Assembly: GCF_002994615.1 (NCBI RefSeq)
Contig: NZ_PVNK01000254.1
Span: forward strand, 1 to 36,261
Direction: 5' to 3'
Origin: Enhygromyxa salina
GTDB taxonomy: Bacteria > Myxococcota_A > Polyangia > Nannocystales > Nannocystaceae
Length of the DNA stretch: 36,261 nucleotides
Numbering within the stretch: position 1 is the stretch's first letter; the number at the start of each line of letters is the position of its first letter. Positions 1 to 8,100 of this stretch are shown here, one piece after another. The notes beneath the pieces are model-generated. The model did no database searches. It was not told the DNA's origin and saw only the letters and a list, made by a program, of their open reading frames with translations. Both the position numbers and the translations under genes were made by a program.

Positions 1-172
1 AAGGCGCGCTCGGCCGTTCGCCGCACGCTGCCCCAGAACAGGGGCGCGAGCTCGAACTCGACGAGGTCGAGGCCGCGGTCGCCCGGGCCGAGCGGCGGAC
101 CTCCGGCGAGATCCGCGTCTCGCTCGCGCCCCTGTTCTGGGGCAGCGTGCGGCGAACGGCCGAGCGCGCCTT
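1..172. repeat. Perfect 51-bp inverted repeat at window edge
   Basis: Bases 1-51 are the exact reverse complement of bases 122-172, with a 70-base loop between them; pairing breaks at 52/121. The right arm is normal coding sequence of the TPM-domain gene, while the left arm read in the same frame gives residues that do not fit the family. A perfect foldback ending exactly at base 1 is typical of a chimeric contig end (library or amplification foldback). A real palindrome cannot be excluded from the sequence alone. Confidence 0.9.
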
Positions 173-473
173 CGCCCGGCTCGGCGTCGGCGAGACCCGA
201 GCAAAGAACGGCGTGCTGATCTTCGTCGCGCCCGCGCGCCGTCGCGTCGTGGTCCTCGGCGACGAGGGCATCGACGCGCAAGTCGGGCCGTGGCTATGGG
301 ACGCGGTCGCCGACGCGCTCGGCGACGCGTTTTGCGACGGGCGCTACACCGATGGTCTGATCGCCGCGATCGAGACCATCGGCGAGGCGCTGGCGATTCA
401 CTTCCCCGCGGATCCGAGCGACAACCCAAATGAGCTCCCCGACGCCGTCGATCTCGGCGCCGAGTCGCGGTGA
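3..473 (+). CDS. TPM domain (TLP18.3/Psb32/MOLO-1) protein, 5' partial
   Basis: The frame is open from the window start to a TGA at 471-473. Family-like sequence starts about base 57 (LDEVEAAVARAERRTSGEIR), followed by the TPM core with GVLIFVAPARRRVVVLGDEG and a C-terminal helix ending in HFPADPSDNPNELPDAV. This matches the cytoplasmic-type TPM proteins of proteobacteria, about 150-210 residues long, usually of unknown function and often near a membrane-bound partner. The residues encoded by bases 3-50 come from the inverted arm and are probably not part of the real protein, so the true start is missing. A GTG at 147 lies inside the domain and is not a credible start. It converges with the Hsp20 gene 34 bases away. 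Confidence 0.8.
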   Translation, partial: GALGRSPHAAPEQGRELELDEVEAAVARAERRTSGEIRVSLAPLFWGSVRRTAERAFARLGVGETRAKNGVLIFVAPARRRVVVLGDEGIDAQVGPWLWDAVADALGDAFCDGRYTDGLIAAIETIGEALAIHFPADPSDNPNELPDAVDLGAESR

Positions 474-507
474 GGAATTCTCGGCAGCGGGGGTGTAATT
501 GCGCGGA

Positions 508-939
508 TCAGTTGACCTTGATGACCTTGGCGCCCGACTCCTCGACCGTCTTCTTGGGCAGCTTCAAGTGGAGGACGCCCTGGTCCATCTTGGCCTCGGC
601 CTGGTCCCCTTCGACCTCGCAGGGGAGCACCAGGCGGCGCATGAAGCTGCCGTAGGTCCGCTCGAGCGCGTGGACGTTGGCGCCCTCGTGGCGCTTCTCC
701 TCGCGCTTCTCGCCTTTGATCTCGAGGATGTCGCCGCGAACGCTGATCGTCACGTCGTCCCGCTTGACGCCGGGCAGCTCGGCGGAGACCGTGATGGTGC
801 CGTCATCCTCGTTGACGTCGATCGCGGGGACGACCTCGTACGAGCGGGTTGGAGGGAGGAAGTTCTCGAAGATCCGGTTCATCTCCTGCTGGAGGGTGAG
901 GAAGGTGTTGCTGGGGGCACGCCATGGTGCGAGTTGCAT
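508..939 (-). CDS. Small heat shock protein, Hsp20/alpha-crystallin family
   Basis: A 143-residue ATP-independent holdase chaperone that binds unfolding proteins in the cytoplasm. The alpha-crystallin domain spans about residues 36-130: it starts after SYEVVPAIDV, includes the conserved ELPGVKRDDV segment and ends with the diagnostic A-x-x-x-x-GVL-x-(I/L)-x-LPK pattern (AKMDQGVLHLKLPK). The C-terminal tail carries an I-x-V motif (IKV) that docks neighbouring subunits in oligomers. The ATG at 939 was chosen because AGGAG lies 7 bases upstream; the frame is open 19 codons further (to 996) but without a ribosome site. Length is typical for bacterial class A Hsp20. It is convergent with the TPM gene. 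A CTTGAA box lies upstream, but I could not pair it with a convincing heat-shock -10. Confidence 0.95.
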   Translation of the reverse strand: MQLAPWRAPSNTFLTLQQEMNRIFENFLPPTRSYEVVPAIDVNEDDGTITVSAELPGVKRDDVTISVRGDILEIKGEKREEKRHEGANVHALERTYGSFMRRLVLPCEVEGDQAEAKMDQGVLHLKLPKKTVEESGAKVIKVN

Positions 940-1166
940 GTCGATTCTCCTGTTGTGGGCGCTCGCTGTGAACGCCTCGAATGGATCACTGTTCAAGAAG
1001 CGTGCCTCGAGGCGGCTCGCCGCGGCCTACGGCTGGGGGCTCGCGGAGACGCCATGCTAGATTTGCCGGGCGGCTGGGTGTTCGGGCGGTTGGGGTGTTC
1101 GAAGGGCTCTAAGGCCTCTAGTTCGTTGTTGTGGGGGGGCGTGGCCGTTGGGGCTCCGCGCAGGGC

Positions 1167-1302
1167 CGCAGGAGGTCCGAGTTCGGGACGTCGCCTCTCC
1201 ATCTGGGGTGCAGAAGGCTCTTGGTGCAACACGACCATGTCGGTCGGCTAGGCGTCGAAGGTGCTTTTCGTACGGCGATATCCCGAACTCGGACCTCCTG
1301 CG
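1167..1302 (+). mobile_element. 136-bp element with 22-bp terminal inverted repeats, copy 1 (MITE-like)
   Basis: Terminal repeats at 1167-1188 (begins CGCAGGAGGTCCGAG) and 1281-1302 are exact inverse copies. The interior has no ORF. It sits inside the left arm of the foldback locus. No target-site duplication is obvious at its edges, and no transposase is in the window, so the MITE label is only a description of its shape; a structured RNA or terminator-like hairpin is equally possible. Confidence 0.6.
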
Positions 1303-1362
1303 ACCCTTAATGCGCTCTTCTACGGGTGAAGGGTGACCCCGATCCAAACCTGCGGGTCATTT

Positions 1363-1964
1363 GTCGCCGAAAGATGAGCGCATTCGCCGAGACAAACCTG
1401 CGGCGGGGCGAACAACGCTCGCCGCTTCGGAGCGGGGTCTTTCGTCGCCGAAAGATGAGCGCATTCGCCGAGACAAACCTGCGAGCGGGCCGAACAACGC
1501 TCGCCGCTTCGGAGCGGGCTCGGTCGTCGCCGAAAGATGAGCGCATTCGCCGAGACAAACCTGCGGCGGGCCGAACAACGCTCGCCGCTTCGGAGCGGGG
1601 TCTTTCGTCGCCGAAAGATGAGCGCATTCGCCGAGACAAACCTGCGGGCGGGCCGAACAACGCTCGCCGCTTCGGAGCGGGGTCAGTCGTCGCCGAAAGA
1701 TGAGCGCATTCGCCGAGACAAACCTGCGGGCGGGCCGAACAACGCTCGCCGCCTCGGAGCGGGGTCTTTCGTCGCCGAAAGATGAGCGCATTCGCCGAGC
1801 CAAACCTGCGGGCGGGCCGAACAACGCTCGCCGCTTCGGAGCGAGCTCGGTCGTCGCCGAAAGATGAGCGCATTAGAGGTCGCAGGGGGACCCCCGAGCC
1901 AAACCTGCGAGCGGGCCGAACAACGCTCGCCGCTTCGGAGCGGGGTCTTTCGTCGCCGAAAGAT
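1363..1964 (+). repeat. Tandem array of eight ~82-bp units
   Basis: The landmark GTCGCCGAAAGATGAGCGCA starts units at 1363, 1444, 1526, 1607, 1689, 1771, 1853 and 1952, giving spacings of 81, 82, 81, 82, 82, 82 and 99. The 99-base unit carries a short insertion near 1873-1900 that includes an inverted GGGGGACCCCC and resembles the inner edge of the flanking arm. Each unit also contains the small inverted repeat CCGCTTCGGAGCGG. There are no unique spacers, so this is not a CRISPR array. Units differ mainly at a few positions (for example GGGTCTTTC versus GGCTCGGTC). Confidence 0.92.
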
Positions 1965-1979
1965 GAGCGCATTAAGGGT

Positions 1980-2115
1980 CGCAGGAGGTCCGAGTTCGGG
2001 ATATCGCCGTACGAAAAGCACCTTCGACGCCTAGCAGCCCGACATGGTCGTGTTGCACCAAGAGCCTTCTGCACCCCAGATGGAGAGGCGACGTCCCGAA
2101 CTCGGACCTCCTGCG
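1980..2115 (-). mobile_element. 136-bp element with 22-bp terminal inverted repeats, copy 2
   Basis: This is the inverted second copy of the element at 1167-1302, with terminal repeats at 1980-2001 and 2094-2115. The interior differs from copy 1 at about two positions (CTAGCAGCCCG here against CTAGCCGACCG there). The version here shares CTAGCAGCCCG with the dispersed 17-bp motif found at 15231, 23563 and 29964. Confidence 0.6.
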
Positions 2116-2193
2116 GCCCTGCGCGGACCCCCAACGGCCACGCCCCCCACAACAACGAACTCGAACTCCCCCCCACACCGCAGCGAGAAAGAC

Positions 2194-5100
2194 CTAAGTC
2201 GGCGCCCGGAACCTTCGGCGTCGAGCCCGTCGGGCCGTGTCTGCTTCGGAGCTGTCAGCGTCCGCGCCCAGCCCAGCCCGCGAGGGCACGCCGATCGTGA
2301 TCTCGCGGACCTCTCGCCCGAGCGCGGGCAACACGATCGGCAGCGGACGCTCGACCCCATCCACGACCGCGACTCCGTCCACGCCCCGGCGCAGGCGCAC
2401 GACCTGAACGCGGTACTCCCCCTCCCCTTCGCGCAGAACCAGCTCGAAGCCAGGCCAGCCCGCGGGCAGCGCGGGGGCCAGGGTCACGCGGCCGTTCTCG
2501 CGGCGGACTCCCAAGATCCGCTCGACCGCGAGTCGGTAAGTCCACGCCGCCGCGCCCGTGTACCAGGTCCAGCCGCCGCGGCCGAGGTGCGGCGGCTCGG
2601 CGTAGATGTCGGCGGCGATCACATGCGGCTCGACCCGGTAGCGATCCACCGAGGCGGGGTCGCGGGCGTGGGTCGTGGGCAAGATCATGCTCAGGACGTC
2701 GTAGGCGCGATCGGGGTCGCCGAGCTCCGCGAAGGCCCAGGCGACCCAGACCGCGGCGTGGGTGTACTGGCCTCCGTTCTCGCGCACGCCCGGCGGGTAG
2801 GCCTGAATGTAGCCGAGCCTCGGGCGGCCACCGTCAAAGGCCGGCGCGAACAGACGCACGAGCTGCTCGTCCCGCGCGACGAGCTGATCCCAGACGGCGG
2901 CCATCGCCCGGCGCGTGCGGCGAGCCGGCGCGCGGCCGCTGAACACCGCCCACGACTGGGCGAGGGAGTCGATCTGGCAGCCCTGCGAGCTGGTCTCGCT
3001 GCCGATCGGCTCGCCGTCGTCGTCGTAGGCTCGCCGATACCAGGCGCCGTCCCACGCGTCCTCGGCCGGCCCGATCAAGGCCTTGGCCCGATCGCGGAGC
3101 AGCCGGGCGTCGCGGAGCTCGCCGACGCGGTCGCAGATCACGGCGAAGTCGGTCGCGGCGACCATGAAGAACCACGCCAGCCACACGCTCTCGCCCCGTC
3201 CACGGACGCCGACCCGCGAGAACCCGTCGTTCCAGTCGCAGCTGCCGATCAGCGGGAGGCCGTGATCGCCCGCGGATCCGCCGTGGGCGAGGGCGCGCAG
3301 GCAGTGCTCGTAGATCGTCCCGTCGTCGGTCCAGCGCGGGCCGCCCTCGTAGCGCTCGATCTCGTCGGGCCCGAGCGGGGCGCTGTCGAGGTAGGGGGCG
3401 CGCTCGTCGAGCAGGGCCTCGTCACCGGTCGCCTCGACGTAGGCGGCGGTGACCAGCGGCAGCCACAGCAGATCGTCGGAGCAGCGCGAGCGCAAGCCCT
3501 GGCCCGTGGGCGGGTGCCACCAGTGCTGGACGTCGCCGGCCTCGTACTGGCGCCGCGCGGCGTCGAGGATGTGGGCCCGGGCCAGGTCCGGCGCGGCGTG
3601 GACCAGCGCGAGCACGTCCTGGAGCTGATCGCGAAACCCAAACGCGCCGCTCGACTGGTACAAGCCCGTGCGGCCCCAGATCCTCGAGCTGATGCACTGG
3701 TAGAGCAACCACCGGTTGCACAGCAGGTCGAGCGCGGCGTCGGGGGTTCGGATCTCGACCGCGCCGAGCAGTCGGTCCCAGCGGCGATCGAGCTCACTGC
3801 GCAGGCTCGCAACCACGTCCTTGGCCCGACAGCGCTCGACGAGCTCGACGGCCGCGGCCTGATCCTCGCACTGGCCGAACATGAAGTGGAGCTCGGCCTC
3901 CTCACCCGGGCCGAGATCGACCAACACCTGCAGCGCCGCGCAGGCGTCCGCGCCGTGGACGATGTCGCCCGACAAGGCGATGCGCTCGAGCGCGGCCGGG
4001 CGCCGCCGACTTCCGCGGCGGCCGAAGAATTCCTCGCGGCTGGCGGTCATCCCGTGCAGCGGCTCGCTCGCGGCCGCGAAGGCGCAGCGCCCGGCGAAGC
4101 TCGGGTTCCACGGGTTGCGGGCCAGGGCGACCTCGGCGCTCGGATCGAACTCGGTGATCAACAGCCGGGTGTCGGCCGGGGCCCGGGCGCCGAGCAGCCA
4201 CTCCACGCACATCGTGACCGTCAGCCGCCGCTGACTCTGCCCGCAGTTGACGAGGCTCAGGCAGGTGAACTTGACTGGGTCGTCCGGCGCGACGAAGACC
4301 TCGACGGTCTGGATCAGCCCGTGGCTGTGGTGGGTGAAGGTCGAGTAGCCGGCGCCGTGGCGGACCTCGTAGGGGGCCGCGGCCGGAGCCGGTGCGGGGA
4401 CCGGCGACCAGACCTCGCCGCCTTGCTCGTCGCGGACGTAGAGCGACTCGGGCGGCGGATCGAGGACCGGGTCGTTGACCCACGCGCTCAGGCGGTTGAG
4501 CCCGGCGTTGTCGGCCCAGGTGTAGCCCGCTCCGCGCTCGGACACGACGCTGCCGAAGCTGCGGTTGGCGATCACGTTGATCCACGGCGCGGGCGTGTGC
4601 TGGCCAGGCTCGAGGTAGATGACGTACTCGCGGCCGTCGGCTGAGAACCCGCCCCGGCCGTTGTCGAGGCGCAGATCCGCGGGCCGGGCCAGCCGCGGCG
4701 TCGGCTCGTGCTCGCGCCCCTCGGGCTCGAACGCGGGCAAGGGCGCGACGCGAGGGACATCGAGCGCGGTCTCGAGATCCGTGAGCTCGGCGTCGAGGAT
4801 CACCGACGCGCAGCTGTCGAGGAGGTCGCGCTCGACCTCGTCGAGGGCCGCGCCGTGGACCAAGAACACGCCCCCGTCCGGGGCCCCGATCCGCGCCCCC
4901 TCGCGCTCGAACACCTGCGCGAGGCGCTGGCGAATCGCGGCCCCGTAGCCCGCGGCGCGCTCCTCGATGAGGACGAGATCGACGGCGACGCCGCGCTCGA
5001 CCCAGTGGCTGTGGGCGCGGACCAGATCGGCGGCGGCCGAGATCCCGACCGAGGACACGCGGACCAGGATGATCGGCCAGTCGCCGGAGATGCCGTGACG

Positions 5101-8100
5101 CCACAGGCTCGGCTGTCCGCGGATGTTTCGAGCCAGGACCGCGGCCGGAGCCCGGAGCTGCGTGCGCGGGAACAAGACCGCCGAGATCAAGCGCTGGTTG
5201 CGACGCAGCGCGGCGGTGTCGTCGCCGCGCTCGTGGGCGCGCTCGAGCGCGCCGCGCTCGGCCTCGAGCTGCGCCCGGCGGACCGCGGCCATCGACAGGA
5301 GGCGGTCGGCGCGAGCGAGGAGCTCGGCCCGCGACGGCGCCACGAACATGACGAAGGCGAAGCTGCAGCCCCCCCCAGGGCTGAGCTCGACCTCGCCGCG
5401 CAGCGCGACGCAGGTGTCGAGGGTCGCGTGCATCTGCGTCGTCGCCCGCGGCAGCTCGCGGACGCTGCCCGCGGGTGCCCCCAGCTCGCCGCCGCGACCG
5501 AGGTAGGCGCCGCGGTCGGTCTCGTACCCGGTCCACTCGACGGTGTCCGAGACCAGCGCGCAGCCGAGCCACAGCGGCTCCTCGTCCGGCTCCCGCGGCC
5601 GCCGTCGACAGACCAGCATCTGGGGCTCGGCGTTGACCTGGCTGTCGACGAAGAGCTTGGAGAAGGCCGGGTGGCGGGCGTAGGCGCGGGCGTCGTCGAG
5701 CACGATCTCGGCGTAACCCGTGACGCTCAGCCGGCGGCGGTGGTCGCTGCGATCGCTGATCTCGACCACGCGCAGCTCGGCGTCCTCGTCGATCGCGACG
5801 CAGACCGAGAGCTCGGCGACGAGCTCGTGCTCGTGCACGACGATCTTGGCCCCCTCGGCCGAGAACCGGGTCTCGCGGCAGGGATCGTCGACCTCGCCCG
5901 CGTAGAAGCTCCAGCGCCCGCCGCTGTCGATGTCCTCGAGCTCGATCACGAAGCCCGGCTCCTCGAGGGTGGGGTCCTGGCACGGGCGGGTCAGCGCGCG
6001 CTGCCGCCAGCGGCTGTGGCCCGCGCCCCCGGAGGTCAGCAGGACCGCGTAGCGACCGTTCGAGATCAGCTGGGCCTCGATCCCGGCGGCGGGCGGCACC
6101 GCCCAGCTCTCGACCCGCTCGACGCGGACCTGAGCGGGCGGGCCCTCGGCGGGACGCTGCGGGCGCTCGACCGGCAGCCGGCCCGGCTCGCGCTCGCGCA
6201 GCAGCAGCTCGACCGCGCGCAGCGTCGGGTGACGATGGGCGCGCGCGACCATGGCCCGCGCGCAGCACTGTCCGTGCAGCGCGAGCAGGATCATGCCCTG
6301 GTGATGGGACATGTACGAGCGCACGACCGCGTGGGTCTGCCCGATCGCGAGCCGCTCGCGGGTGTAGTCGACGGCCTCGTAGGCGCCGAGCGGGCCCATG
6401 GCGCCGGCGCTGTCGAGCCGCGCGAGGTTGGCCTCGACCTCGGCGGGGGCGTAGCGCAGGGCGATCAAGCTGGCGTAGGGGGCGATGACGAGATCGCGCT
6501 CGAGCTCGCGGCGAAAGCCGATGTCCGGCACGCCGAACGCTCGATATTGGTAGTTGCGGCGGCTGTCGAGGCGCGAGTACCCGGACTCGGACACGCCCCA
6601 GGGCACGCCGCGGCGCTGGCCGTACTCGATCTGCGCGCGCACGGCCGCCCGCGCGCTGACGTCGAGCAAGGTCTGCTCGCCCTCGTCGAGCAGCAGCGGC
6701 GGCATCAGGTACTCGAACATGGTCCCGCTCCACGACAGCAGCCCGCGGCCGCCGCCGAAGCGCCCGATCGGGCGCCCGAGCTTGGCCCAGTGCCGCAGCG
6801 GGACCTCGCCCTTTGCGATCCCGACGATCGAGGCCAGGCGAGCCTCGGACGCGAGCAGATCGTAGTGGTGCTCGTCGTAGCGCTCGGCCGTGGCGTCGTA
6901 GCCGATGTAGAGCAGCTCCCGATCGCGATCGTAGAGGAACCCGAAGTCCATGCCCTCGACCAGCGCGGCCGCGCGCGCGCCGATCTCTTCGAGGCGCGCG
7001 CGGAGCTGGGCCTCGTGGTCGAGGCTGACCTTCAAGCCCGCGCCGAGCTGCTCGAGCCACACGCGCCACGGGTCGGGGAGCTCGCTCTCGACGATCTCGG
7101 GGGCCTCGACGAGGGCCAGGACGCGCTCGTAGACAGCCCGAGCCTGGCCGAGCGTGGGCACGGCCTCGAACTCGACGCGCAGGACCTCGAGCGTGGACTC
7201 GAGCACCGCGGGGGTCGGCGCGGGCACGGTCTCGACGAGGGCGAGCCAGGGCAGCTGAACCGTGAGCTCGCTGCGAAGGCTCTCGACCTCGGACCGGGTG
7301 CAGGTCGCCCACGCGCGCAGATCCTCGAAGGCCGCGGGCGGTCGGGCGTCGCTCTCGCGCTCGAACAGCCCGAGCAGCTCCTCGTCGAGAGCGAGGAAGC
7401 TGCGCTCGTCGAGGGCGTCGAGGGCGTCGAGCCAGTCCCGTGGTCCGGCGATCGCGACCAGCTCGTCGCGCATGTCCTCGACCCTGCGCCGGATCCCATC
7501 GGCCTCGGGGCCCCACTTGGCGACGGCCGAGAGCAAGACCTCAAACGAGTCGCGCAGGCCGCCGAAGCGGCGCTCGAGCGGACGGGCCTCGGCGCCGAGC
7601 TCGCGGCAGGCCTGCTCGAGGATCAGCAGCGCGACCGCGAGGTTGCCGCTGTCGACGGCCGACACGTAGCGGGGCTCGAGCGGGGCGAGCGTGGTCGTGT
7701 CGCACCAGTTGAGCACGTGGCCGTGGTGGCGGGGCAGCCGGGTCAGGCTCTCGATCGTGTTGCGCAGCCGGACGACGAGCTCGACGAGGGCGACGTAGCC
7801 GAGGTCGTAGGCCGCCAAGGTCCCGAGCAGCGCCATCGCGATGTTGGTCGGAGAGGTCCGGTGCGCGAGCTCGCCCTTGGGGTGCTCTTGAAAGTGATCG
7901 GGCGGCAGCCAGTGATCCTCGGGGCCGACGACGCGCTCGAAGTAGGCCCAGGTCCGCCGGGCCAGCTTGCGGACCTCCTGCTCGTCGATGCTCGACTCAG
8001 ACTCGGACTCGGACTCGGGCCCGAACTTGGACGCGGGCCGACCCGAGCGCGCGGTCCAGATGACCAGCAAAGGCGCGCTCAGCCAGGCGAGGACCAGCGG

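Larger units (their letters stand above)
1121..2160. repeat. Foldback locus: ~197-bp inverted arms around a tandem array
   Basis: The left arm (1121-1317) and right arm (1965-2160) are reverse complements with only a few differences: G-run lengths near the outer end, a short change near 1153, and two substitutions near 1238. The 647 bases between them are almost wholly an array of ~82-bp direct repeats. No frame across the locus has a recognisable protein; apparent ORFs change frame at each repeat because the period is not a multiple of three. The outline resembles a foldback (FB-type) element or a very long RNA hairpin. It lies just downstream of the cyclic glucan synthase gene and upstream of the hsp20 promoter region. 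Confidence 0.9.

Noticed and set aside
1363..1964. CRISPR array
   Set aside because: Units are contiguous ~82-bp repeats without unique spacers, and no cas genes are present.
1307..2176. Protein-coding ORFs across the repeat locus
   Set aside because: Translation repeats the same short phrases in rotating frames because the repeat period is not a multiple of three; there is no start or domain support.
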